Notes under the pieces: model-generated | The model's input: only the letters and a program-made list of their open reading frames with translations | Databases searched by the model: none | Told to the model about the DNA's origin: nothing | Shown: positions 1 through 5,468 of the stretch, one piece after another | Position numbering within the stretch: position 1 is the stretch's first letter | Layout: every line of letters starts with the position of its first letter | Translations under genes and position numbers: made by a program | Assembly: GCA_029880425.1 (NCBI GenBank) | Contig: JAOUOK010000159.1 | Coordinates: 1-5,468 of the forward strand | DNA from: Gammaproteobacteria bacterium | GTDB taxonomy: Bacteria; Pseudomonadota; Gammaproteobacteria; UBA6429; Thiohalophilaceae | DNA: 5,468 bases | Direction: 5' to 3'

Positions 1-1111
1 ACGTGGCGACACACTTTTACTTGACGATGGACGTATCAGCCTGTGGGTTGATGAAGTTCATGGTACAGAAGTGCGTTGCCGGGTTGTGGTTGGTGGTGAG
101 CTTTCTGATCGTAAAGGGCTGAACAAAATGGGGGGTGGTTTATCTGCTCCTGCATTGACTCATAAAGATCGTGAAGACATTAAAACTGCAGCCAAGATGG
201 AAGCAGATTATCTTGCTGTATCTTTCCCTGTTACAGGTAAAGATATTCAGGAAGCACGCGATTTAATGAAAGCCGCAGGTGGGCATGCTGATATCGTTGC
301 TAAAATTGAACGTGCCGATGCTTTAGATAATATAGAAGAAATTATAGAAGCTTCAGATGTCATCATGGTTGCGCGTGGTGATCTGGGCGTTGAAATTGGT
401 GATGCTGCATTACCGCCGGTACAGAAAAATCTTATTACACTTGCACGTAAGATGAACCGTATTGTTATTACCGCAACTCAAATGATGGAATCAATGATTA
501 CCAGTCATATTCCAACACGTGCTGAAGTTTTTGACGTAGCAAATGCCGTGCTTGATGGTACCGATGCGGTTATGCTGTCAGCTGAGACGGCAAGTGGTAA
601 ATATCCGGATAAAGCCATCGAAGCTATGGATCGTATTTGTCTTGTTGCTGAGAAAGAGCGTGTAGCAAAGAAATCTGATCACCGTATTGATACGCACTTT
701 AACCGTATCGACGAAGCAATTGCGATGGCTTCGATGTACTCTGCAAACCATCTTGGTGTCAAGGCGATAGCATCTTTAACAGAGTCAGGTTCTACACCTC
801 GTTGGATGTCACGTATTAGCTCAGGAATTCCGATTTATGCCTTAACACAATATGTCGAAACACGACGTAAAGTCACATTGTATCGTGGTGTATACCCGGT
901 AAGTTTTGAAGTTGCACCTGATGAAGATCGTGCAGCAGTTATGAAAGAAGCGGTTGATGAATTACTTCGCCGTGGTGCAGTACGTGATGGTGATTTAATC
1001 ATTGTTACACGTGGTGAGACAATGGGTGATGCTGGTGGTACCAATACGATGTCAATCGTGCGTGTTGGTGGTGACCTGAATCAATCTGTCGAACCAAATA
1101 ATATACATTAA
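1..1111 (+). CDS. pyk: Pyruvate kinase, PykA type (5' end cut off by window edge)
   Basis: Pyruvate kinase transfers phosphate from phosphoenolpyruvate to ADP, giving pyruvate and ATP in the last step of cytosolic glycolysis. The reading frame is open from base 2, so this is the C-terminal 369 residues; the family is usually about 480 long, so roughly 110 residues are missing. An internal GTG at 71 is not the true start. The fragment begins inside the B (cap) domain (GDTLLLDDGRI). It continues with the GGxLSDRKGLNKMGGGLSAPALT segment typical of PykA rather than PykF, and then the rest of the A barrel. Visible catalytic elements are the Lys in IVAKIERA (codon 302-304) with the metal-binding Glu two residues on, ARGDLGVEIG with its metal-binding Asp, and the signature ITATQMMESM followed by PTRAEVFDVANAVLDGTDA. 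The regulatory C domain is complete, ending TRGETMGDAGGTNTMSIVRVG. The next gene is the Calvin-type aldolase 93 bases downstream on the same strand, as in gap-pgk-pyk-fba clusters. Family call is very secure. Confidence 0.97.
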   Translation, partial: RGDTLLLDDGRISLWVDEVHGTEVRCRVVVGGELSDRKGLNKMGGGLSAPALTHKDREDIKTAAKMEADYLAVSFPVTGKDIQEARDLMKAAGGHADIVAKIERADALDNIEEIIEASDVIMVARGDLGVEIGDAALPPVQKNLITLARKMNRIVITATQMMESMITSHIPTRAEVFDVANAVLDGTDAVMLSAETASGKYPDKAIEAMDRICLVAEKERVAKKSDHRIDTHFNRIDEAIAMASMYSANHLGVKAIASLTESGSTPRWMSRISSGIPIYALTQYVETRRKVTLYRGVYPVSFEVAPDEDRAAVMKEAVDELLRRGAVRDGDLIIVTRGETMGDAGGTNTMSIVRVGGDLNQSVEPNNIH

Positions 1112-1128
1112 TACTATTTAAATTAAAC

Positions 1129-1157
1129 CGTTATGCTTTTGCTCAGCAGGTATAACG
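1129..1157 (+). other. Imperfect intercistronic hairpin between pyk and fba
   Basis: Bases 1129-1138 (CGTTATGCTT) can pair with 1148-1157 (AGGTATAACG) as a 10-bp RNA stem with two G-U pairs and a 9-base loop. No T-run follows, so it does not look like an intrinsic terminator. It could be an mRNA processing or stabilising element that uncouples the aldolase message from pyk. The right arm includes TATAAC (1151-1156), which resembles a -10 box, but no convincing -35 lies 17 bases upstream. Its function is a guess. Confidence 0.35.
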
Positions 1158-1191
1158 AAACAGAAACTTAACTTTTAAAAAACTGTAATCT

Positions 1192-1200
1192 TAAGGAGGT
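1192..1200 (+). promoter_or_regulatory. Near-perfect Shine-Dalgarno for the aldolase
   Basis: TAAGGAGGT is an almost full complement of the 16S rRNA 3' tail and sits 4 bases before the ATG at 1205. Such strength fits a highly expressed central carbon enzyme and fixes the aldolase start codon. Confidence 0.9.
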
Positions 1201-1204
1201 CACA

Positions 1205-2242
1205 ATGGCCCTTATTTCACTTCGCCAATTATTGGATCATGCTGCTGAAAACAGCTACGGTATGCCAGCATTCAATGTAAATAACATGGAACAAGTCCAC
1301 GCTATCATGCAAGCGGCTGACGAATGTAACAGCCCTGTAATTATGCAAGGTTCTGCTGGTGCACGTTCTTACGCGGGCGAACCATTCTTACGTCACTTAA
1401 TCTCAGCGGCAATTGAAATGTACCCACATATTCCAATTGTTATGCACCAGGATCACGGTTCAGAACCAGCTGTATGCTTACGTTCAATCCAGTCTGGCTT
1501 CTCATCAGTAATGATGGACGGTTCTTTAATGGCAGACATGAAAACACCTTCTTCTTTTGAATATAACGTTGAAGTTACAAAAGAAGTTGTAAAAATGGCT
1601 CACGCTGGTGGTGTTTCAGTTGAAGGTGAACTTGGTTGTTTAGGTTCATTAGAAACGGGTGAAATGGGTGAAGAAGACGGTCACGGTGCAGAAGGTAAAC
1701 TTGACCTGGATATGTTGTTAACAGGTGTTGATGAAGCGGCTGACTTCGTAGAAGCAACAGGTGTTGACGCACTTGCTATCGCTATCGGTACATCTCATGG
1801 TGCTTACAAGTTCACACAGGAACCTACCGGTGAAATTTTACGTATTGACCGTATTAAAGAAATTCATGAAAAACTTCCAAATACTCACCTGGTAATGCAC
1901 GGTTCTTCTTCAGTGCCACAAGACTGGTTAAAAATCATTAACTCTTACGGTGGTGACATGGGGCAAACTTACGGTGTGCCTGTTGATGAAATCGTTGAAG
2001 GTATCAAGTCTGGTGTACGTAAAGTTAATATCGATACTGACTTACGTATGGCTTCTACAGGTTCTATTCGTAAGCACCTGGCAGAAAATGCTTCTAACTT
2101 TGACCCACGTAAATTCCTTAAGGAATCTACAAATGCAATGAAAGAAATCTGTAAAGCACGTTTCGAATCATTCGGTTCAGCAGGTAATGCAGATAAAATC
2201 AAAGCTAAATCATTAGAAACAATGATTGATTTCTACAAATAA
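1205..2242 (+). CDS. fba: Class II fructose-1,6-bisphosphate aldolase, Calvin-cycle subtype
   Basis: This zinc-dependent cytosolic aldolase interconverts fructose-1,6-bisphosphate with glyceraldehyde-3-phosphate and dihydroxyacetone phosphate. The Calvin-cycle subtype (often named cbbA or fba) is also expected to act on sedoheptulose-1,7-bisphosphate. The 345-residue protein is full length for this subtype. The fold begins with [20 protein letters not shown] and [15 protein letters not shown] (residues 81-85) carries the catalytic Asp83 and zinc ligand His84. VEGELG (139-144) supplies the conserved Glu142. TSHGAYKF (197-204) and VMHGSSS (230-236) supply the other metal histidines, 198 and 232. 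KVNIDTDLR (273-281) carries the conserved Asn/Asp pair that binds substrate. The start at 1205 is set by the strong Shine-Dalgarno and by the conserved N-terminus. It follows pyk on the same strand and ends at an intrinsic terminator, so it is the last gene of its unit. The subtype points to, but does not prove, an autotrophic host; the enzyme also serves glycolysis and gluconeogenesis. Confidence 0.97.
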   Translation: MALISLRQLLDHAAENSYGMPAFNVNNMEQVHAIMQAADECNSPVIMQGSAGARSYAGEPFLRHLISAAIEMYPHIPIVMHQDHGSEPAVCLRSIQSGFSSVMMDGSLMADMKTPSSFEYNVEVTKEVVKMAHAGGVSVEGELGCLGSLETGEMGEEDGHGAEGKLDLDMLLTGVDEAADFVEATGVDALAIAIGTSHGAYKFTQEPTGEILRIDRIKEIHEKLPNTHLVMHGSSSVPQDWLKIINSYGGDMGQTYGVPVDEIVEGIKSGVRKVNIDTDLRMASTGSIRKHLAENASNFDPRKFLKESTNAMKEICKARFESFGSAGNADKIKAKSLETMIDFYK

Positions 2243-2268
2243 GAATTTATTCTTACATGTAGTTCAAG

Positions 2269-2296
2269 AAGGCGGGTAATAACCCGCCTTTTTTTA
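2269..2296 (+). terminator. Intrinsic terminator after fba
   Basis: GGCGGGT (2271-2277) and ACCCGCC (2282-2288) form a perfect 7-bp GC-rich stem with an AATA loop, followed directly by seven T. It starts 28 bases after the aldolase stop and should end the pyk-fba transcript. Two A residues before the stem can lengthen it by pairing with the T-run. Confidence 0.95.
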
Positions 2297-2323
2297 TTAG
2301 AAGGTAAAAAACGAAACAATTAA

Positions 2324-2399
2324 ACCACATAGGTCACGGAGGTACACAGAGATTTTAAGTAACTCTCTTTTCTCCGTGCACCTCCGTGACCTCTGTGGT
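2324..2399. repeat. Long palindromic repeat made of CTCYGTG heptamers
   Basis: The left arm 2324-2352 and right arm 2371-2399 are inverted copies pairing at 26 of 29 positions (mismatches at 2330/2393, 2344/2379 and 2348/2375), around an 18-base loop. Each arm is itself a short tandem array with 9-10 base spacing. The right arm holds CTCCGTG (2372-2378), CTCCGTG (2382-2388) and CTCTGTG (2391-2397). The left arm holds the reverse forms CACATAG (2326-2332, degenerate), CACGGAG (2335-2341) and CACAGAG (2345-2351). Similar CTCTGTG-rich intergenic palindromes recur in many environmental bacterial genomes, from memory and not checked here. It lies between the fba terminator and the ribosome binding site of the next gene, with no T-run after it, so it is read as a dispersed intergenic repeat and not as a terminator. 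Confidence 0.85.
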
Positions 2400-2412
2400 A
2401 AAAGGATATATT

Positions 2413-2417
2413 GAAGG
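2413..2417 (+). promoter_or_regulatory. Ribosome binding site of the 87-residue protein
   Basis: GAAGG lies 6 bases before the ATG at 2424 and just outside the palindrome, which ends at 2399. Its presence supports translation of the small gene and this choice of start. No clear sigma-70 promoter is visible between the fba terminator and here. Confidence 0.6.
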
Positions 2418-2423
2418 TTTTAT

Positions 2424-2687
2424 ATGGTTGATTCAGTACTTGATAAAATCACACAGAAAATAGTAGATGACCCACGTTCTGGCCAGTCATTATTATTGTT
2501 TGCGCTGTTAGCAACACTAAATGTTGAGAAAGGTGGCCATTTATACATGTTAGCCAAGTTAAAAGAATTCACCCCTGAAAATCGCCAGTTGGCATATGAT
2601 GTTATCGAGTTAATGGCGAATAATGAGACTGGCAATGACGACTGGCTACAGGCATATTCAAAAATGGAAGCGGCAATTAGGGGTTAG
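2424..2687 (+). CDS. Small protein of unknown function, first gene of the glycosyltransferase unit
   Basis: I do not recognise this 87-residue protein. It is likely a real gene: it has a well-placed GAAGG site, ATG start, ordinary codon use, and ends only 6 bases before the glycosyltransferase start, a typical operon spacing. It looks soluble and helical, with no signal peptide, no cysteines, and no motif I can assign. Residues 22-33 (SLLLFALLATLN) are hydrophobic but too short for a confident membrane span. The rest is mixed charged helix, with PENRQLAYDVIELM (51-64) and a tryptophan-containing acidic C-terminal part (DDWLQAYSKMEAAI, 72-85). Co-transcription suggests a role linked to the membrane glycosyltransferase, such as an accessory or regulatory subunit, but this is only context. 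An opposite-strand frame over the same bases lacks support and is treated as a shadow. Confidence 0.75.
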   Translation: MVDSVLDKITQKIVDDPRSGQSLLLFALLATLNVEKGGHLYMLAKLKEFTPENRQLAYDVIELMANNETGNDDWLQAYSKMEAAIRG

Positions 2688-2693
2688 TTAAGC

Positions 2694-4214
2694 ATGTTTA
2701 ATAGCGGGACAATTAAGCAGGAAATACCTTCGTTTTTATTGAAAATGTTAGTAGCGGTGTTTTTATTTCGATTAGCACTGGCTGCCTGGTTGCCTATGAG
2801 TGGCGACGAAGCGTACTTTATTGTCTGGGGTAAGCATCTTGACTATGGTTTTTATGATCATACTCCCGTTGTAGGCTGGTTACTTTCTGCGTTATTAAGT
2901 GTTTCAGATGCAAGTCTATGGTTAAGGTTACCGTCTGTAATTTTGCCTGTTTTTATTTCTTACAGTATTTACCGTATTTTACAATCACGTTTACCTGATG
3001 TTGCTGCCTGGGTTGCACTGACCTATTTAGTGGCACCGGTTAACATGGTAAATATTCTAATCACTACCGATACGCCCTTAATCTTTTTTAGCTTTGTTTC
3101 AGCCTGGTTTTTTTATCTCGCGCTGTATGAATCAAAATCAAACAGGGACTTTTTGCTAGCCGGATTATTTTTAGGGCTGGCATTCTTTTCAAAATATTTT
3201 GCCGTTTTACTGGGCTTTTCTTACGGTTTTTATATTATCTTTTTTCAGCGGGACAGGAAAAACCTGTTGGGATTAGGGTTGATATTGTTGATGGTTATGC
3301 CCTTTGTGGGACTGAATTTATTATGGAATTATAACCACTGCTGGAACAATATACTTTTTAACTTAATTAATCGCACGTCAGGTGCTGATGTGTCACTAAT
3401 GAGTCTTATAAAGTACATCGGTATGCTGGTTTATTTGTTTTCACCTGTACTCATTTATTTTCTGATTAGGAATAAATCGATTTTTAAATTACAGTTACCT
3501 GTCAATTTTTATCATGTATATATCTGGCTTGCTTTATTCCCTTTAGTCTTATTTTTGTTATTACTTTTTCGCAAAGAAGTGGGACTGCATTGGTTGATAA
3601 GTTTTTATCCATTTGCCTTCATTGCTACCGCGGCAGTGCTAAATGTTAAGCAATGGCGCTGGACATTTCATTTTATGTGGTTGTTTAGTATTGTTCACCT
3701 TCTGGTAATAAGTGCAATTATGTTGTTGCCAGTTGAAATATTTGCAAATAAAAAAGAAGCAGTTGAAAACCTGACCATTGGTAAGTATCCTCAGGAAGTA
3801 CTTGCAGAATTAAAACCTTATGAAAAAGATTATAACTTTGCCACCATTAGCTATGGTATGTCATCTGTACTTTCATATTATTCAGGAAAACATGTAATTG
3901 TATTTGATAAAGCTTCGTTTCATGCCCGTGAAGATGAACGACTTACTGATTACAGAAAACTCGACGGGAAAAATATCCTGATATTTAAACGCACACCACT
4001 AAATCTGGATAAACTGAAAAGATATTTTGCGCAAGCAGAACGAAAAAGCTTTAAAGTCAGAAAAGCCACATTTGAATTACTTATTGGTAATAAATTTAAT
4101 TACGATCTTTATCGGGAAGAAGTACTGAAATCGATTAATAAAGAATTTTATGCTATCCCCGACTGGCTTCCTGTCGGTCAGTGCGAATTTAAAGAAAAAT
4201 ATAATTTTAACTAG
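2694..4214 (+). CDS. GT-C membrane glycosyltransferase, GT39/ArnT-like (PMT_2 family)
   Basis: Enzymes of this family sit in the inner membrane and move a sugar from a polyprenyl-phosphate donor to an acceptor on the periplasmic side. The 506-residue protein has about ten to twelve hydrophobic spans between residues 14 and 348. The first periplasmic loop carries MSGDEAYFIVWG (36-46), where Asp38-Glu39 is the family's catalytic acidic pair, followed by DYGFYDHTPVVGWL (50-63). ITTDTP (123-128) holds the second conserved Asp, FSKY (165-168) the conserved Lys, and WNYNHCWNNILFNLINR (211-227) matches the WNxxHxW...R loop of GT39-like enzymes. A soluble C-terminal part of about 150 residues (355-506) probably faces the periplasm. 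The donor and acceptor cannot be read from the sequence. The neighbouring convergent operon suggests a polyprenyl-phosphate pentose donor. It follows the 87-residue gene by 6 bases; AGGGG at 2679-2683 is a distant possible ribosome site. The gene is visibly richer in A+T than pyk and fba, as expected for a Phe/Leu/Ile-rich protein. Its last 8 bases overlap the end of gtrA on the other strand. Confidence 0.9.
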   Translation: MFNSGTIKQEIPSFLLKMLVAVFLFRLALAAWLPMSGDEAYFIVWGKHLDYGFYDHTPVVGWLLSALLSVSDASLWLRLPSVILPVFISYSIYRILQSRLPDVAAWVALTYLVAPVNMVNILITTDTPLIFFSFVSAWFFYLALYESKSNRDFLLAGLFLGLAFFSKYFAVLLGFSYGFYIIFFQRDRKNLLGLGLILLMVMPFVGLNLLWNYNHCWNNILFNLINRTSGADVSLMSLIKYIGMLVYLFSPVLIYFLIRNKSIFKLQLPVNFYHVYIWLALFPLVLFLLLLFRKEVGLHWLISFYPFAFIATAAVLNVKQWRWTFHFMWLFSIVHLLVISAIMLLPVEIFANKKEAVENLTIGKYPQEVLAELKPYEKDYNFATISYGMSSVLSYYSGKHVIVFDKASFHAREDERLTDYRKLDGKNILIFKRTPLNLDKLKRYFAQAERKSFKVRKATFELLIGNKFNYDLYREEVLKSINKEFYAIPDWLPVGQCEFKEKYNFN

Positions 4215-4614
4215 TTTTTTTAAATGAAAAGTGTTTGTGGCCAAAGTAACTTGATATAGCAGGAACACATAAACCGATAAAATGAGCTATTTCATAAGGG
4301 TAAAAGGTAAGAGATATATAGGGAAAAAAGTATTCTGCCAGGCCAATGCTGATAAACCAAACTTGTACAATACCCAGTATATTAACAATGGTAAAGTTCT
4401 TCACTTCATCAATGTAATGTTTGCCACTTTTTTCAAAAACATAATATTTGAACAAAGTAAAAGCGACGATCATACCTACAATATAGGCAAGAACCACCGC
4501 TACACGGTAATTTACAAATTCATTGAATCCAATGCGACTAATAAAATTTATAAATGCTGCAATACCACCAACGAATAAAAATTGTAAAAATTCTTTATGG
4601 CCAGCTTTACTCAT
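4207..4614 (-). CDS. GtrA-family four-span membrane protein
   Basis: GtrA-like proteins are small inner-membrane proteins proposed to flip polyprenyl-phosphate-linked sugars or assist their use; the best known are phage GtrA and mycobacterial Rv3789, which is encoded beside dprE1/dprE2. This 135-residue protein is of normal length. Four hydrophobic spans lie near residues 9-29, 38-57, 73-94 and 108-124. Family features include QFLFVGGIAAFINF at the start, AYIVGMIVAFTLFKYYVF (43-60) and the closing SSYFGHKHFSF (121-131). The start ATG overlaps the stop of the upstream reductase as ATGA (4611-4614), and no good Shine-Dalgarno precedes it, so translation is probably coupled. It is the last gene of the minus-strand operon, and its stop lies inside the end of the opposing glycosyltransferase gene. 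The family is clear; the sugar handled and the exact activity (flippase, adaptor or stabiliser) are inferred. Confidence 0.92.
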   Translation of the reverse strand: MSKAGHKEFLQFLFVGGIAAFINFISRIGFNEFVNYRVAVVLAYIVGMIVAFTLFKYYVFEKSGKHYIDEVKNFTIVNILGIVQVWFISIGLAEYFFPYISLTFYPYEIAHFIGLCVPAISSYFGHKHFSFKKTS

Positions 4615-5348
4615 AATTTCAGATGCTTAAATATTTTTTCCGGGATAGATTTAATTATGATCATAATATAGCGCCAGAAGAAAGGCAGGTAAGTAACTTC
4701 GCGTTTTTTCTTAATCGCGGTATAAATCCCCTTGCTTATAACTTCTGGTGAAACCCATAACAGGCCTTTTTTGAAATCTTTAGTCATTGGCGTGTCAACA
4801 AAACCGGGTTTAACCGTAAGCACATGAACTTTTGATTTTGCTAAACGGTTACGCAGGCCTTGCAGGAATATTGTTAGCGCACCTTTTGCCGTGCCATAAA
4901 CATAATTACTTTGCCGGCCACGATCACCTGAAGGTGATGAGATAACAGCAATGGTTCCTGATTTTTGTTGTTCAAACTGGTTAGCAAGGATGGTGAGAAG
5001 TGATATAACACTGAGGCAATTAACCTGTAATTCTTTTAAGGTGTTTTCATAATTCTTTTCTGATTCTTTTTGAACTCCAAGAGTGCCATAAGCAACAAGT
5101 ACAATATCAATGGATTCCATGGTGTCAGTAACTTGCTGGATTAAGTTAGCATGTTGCGTGTCATCGCTAAGGTCGAGAGATTCATAGTTGACCGAGCTGG
5201 CTCCGCGAACCAGCATATCCTGTTTAATGCTGGCTAGTTTATCTTTGTTACGTGCAACTAAAAATAAATTGTGTTCATCTGCGGCAAACAAGCGGGTGGT
5301 ATATTTTGCAATAGCAGAGGTGGCACCTAAAATTAAAATGTTTGACAT
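4611..5348 (-). CDS. Short-chain dehydrogenase/reductase, DprE2-like
   Basis: DprE2 is the NADH-dependent reductase that completes the two-step epimerisation of polyprenyl-phosphate ribose to arabinose by reducing the 2-keto intermediate made by DprE1. This 245-residue protein has the full SDR layout: nucleotide-binding GATSAIA (8-14), AYGTLG (86-91, the NNAG-equivalent), Asn110, catalytic Ser138 in AVISSPSGDRG, Tyr151 and Lys155 in SNYVYGTAKGAL, and PGFVDTPMT (181-189). What sets it apart from generic SDRs is agreement with remembered M. tuberculosis DprE2 at AYGTLG, RxSNYVYGTAK and especially the C-terminus, where WRYIMIIIKSIPEKIF corresponds to FRYVMMVLRHIPRSIF in DprE2. That tail is hydrophobic and amphipathic and may hold the enzyme at the membrane. 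The ATG at 5346-5348 follows an AGGA site (5357-5360) by 8 bases. The upstream gene ends 16 bases before, and gtrA overlaps by ATGA, so the three form one operon. The substrate sugar is inferred from homology. Confidence 0.9.
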   Translation of the reverse strand: MSNILILGATSAIAKYTTRLFAADEHNLFLVARNKDKLASIKQDMLVRGASSVNYESLDLSDDTQHANLIQQVTDTMESIDIVLVAYGTLGVQKESEKNYENTLKELQVNCLSVISLLTILANQFEQQKSGTIAVISSPSGDRGRQSNYVYGTAKGALTIFLQGLRNRLAKSKVHVLTVKPGFVDTPMTKDFKKGLLWVSPEVISKGIYTAIKKKREVTYLPFFWRYIMIIIKSIPEKIFKHLKL

Positions 5349-5356
5349 AACGCGGT

Positions 5357-5360
5357 TCCT
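5357..5360 (-). promoter_or_regulatory. Ribosome binding site of the DprE2-like reductase
   Basis: On the minus strand AGGA sits 8 bases before the ATG at 5348-5346, within the 16-base gap after the upstream stop. It supports this start codon over internal ones. Confidence 0.6.
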
Positions 5361-5364
5361 GAAT

Positions 5365-5468
5365 TTATTTGTCCTGGTTTTTTTTATCTGGCATGGGTTT
5401 TACCCGTTGTTTAAAACCTGATGAAAAATGCGGATCGATAAAGGCTTCAAACTCTTTCCAGTTTGGGT
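5365..5468 (-). CDS. C-terminal tail of an upstream gene, possibly a DprE1-like FAD oxidase (partial)
   Basis: Read on the minus strand from 5466, 33 codons stay open before TAA at 5365-5367, giving PNWKEFEAFIDPHFSS followed by GFKQRVKPMPDKKNQDK. The other two minus-strand frames hit stops within this stretch. The stop lies 16 bases before the reductase start, normal operon spacing. In DprE1-type FAD oxidases the C-terminus has a DPxxxFxSDxxRR pattern after a region with an aromatic residue and acids. DPHFSSGFKQRV here is only loosely like it and two residues shorter. The main argument for DprE1 is the neighbouring DprE2-like reductase and GtrA gene, since DprE1 and DprE2 are usually adjacent. 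The polar lysine-rich tail suggests a cytosolic end. Coding status is fairly sure; identity is not, and another lipid-sugar enzyme could lie here. Confidence 0.6.
   Translation of the reverse strand, partial: PNWKEFEAFIDPHFSSGFKQRVKPMPDKKNQDK

Noticed and set aside
1151..1189. Sigma-70 promoter for fba using TATAAC (1151) or TGTAAT (1184) as -10
   Set aside because: Neither has a recognisable -35 at 16-18 bases upstream, and the second would start transcription too near or within the ribosome binding site.
1575..1772. 65-codon minus-strand frame within fba
   Set aside because: Antisense to a certain gene; the His/Leu/Gln-rich translation reflects fba codon bias.
2324..2399. The palindrome as a CRISPR unit or intrinsic terminator
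   Set aside because: There are no equal-length spacers between units, the units are only 7 bases at 9-10 base spacing, and no T-run follows the stem; a proper terminator already lies at 2269-2296.
2420..2635. 71-codon minus-strand frame opposite the 87-residue gene
   Set aside because: The plus-strand gene has a good ribosome site and operon spacing to the transferase; the minus frame has neither and would stand alone between plus-strand genes.
4201..4225. Bidirectional intrinsic terminator at the convergent junction
   Set aside because: Only the 8-base palindrome AACTAGTT and a T-run are present; no stable GC-rich stem can be drawn.
4282..4578. 98-codon plus-strand frame lying opposite gtrA
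   Set aside because: It is antisense to a clear GtrA-family gene, has no ribosome site and its translation is low-complexity Asn/Lys/Ile-rich text typical of a shadow frame.

Overview
The window looks like chromosome from a low-to-moderate GC gammaproteobacterium, probably able to fix CO2 through the Calvin cycle. The pyruvate kinase is of the PykA type seen in Enterobacteria and relatives. The aldolase is the class II Calvin-cycle subtype typical of chemolithoautotrophic proteobacteria. The species cannot be named from the sequence, and autotrophy is inferred from the aldolase subtype and the pyk-fba order alone.

Left part (1-2300, + strand): a pyruvate kinase gene cut by the left edge, a 93-base gap with an imperfect hairpin and a near-perfect Shine-Dalgarno, then a complete class II fructose-1,6-bisphosphate aldolase gene closed by a textbook intrinsic terminator. 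This is a central carbon operon, probably the tail of a gap-pgk-pyk-fba type cluster.

Middle (2300-4214, + strand): a long palindromic repeat built from six copies of a CTCYGTG heptamer lies just upstream of a two-gene unit. The unit holds an 87-residue protein I do not recognise and, 6 bases later, a 506-residue multi-pass GT-C glycosyltransferase (GT39/ArnT-like, PMT_2 family).

Right part (4207-5468, - strand): a tightly packed operon read right to left. It runs from the last 33 codons of a gene entering from the right edge (possibly a DprE1-like FAD oxidase, judged mainly from context), through a DprE2-like short-chain reductase, to a GtrA-family membrane protein. The last two overlap by ATGA. 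The operon converges on the glycosyltransferase gene, and the two 3' ends overlap by 8 bases.

How it may work together: in mycobacteria DprE1/DprE2 epimerise polyprenyl-phosphate ribose to polyprenyl-phosphate arabinose, a GtrA-like protein (Rv3789) is encoded beside them, and GT-C enzymes use the lipid-linked sugar outside the membrane. The same set of functions (reductase, GtrA, GT-C transferase) is gathered here in a Gram-negative background. This suggests a lipid-linked pentofuranose supply and transfer system acting on an unknown cell-surface acceptor. The class assignments come directly from the sequence; the shared pathway is inference.
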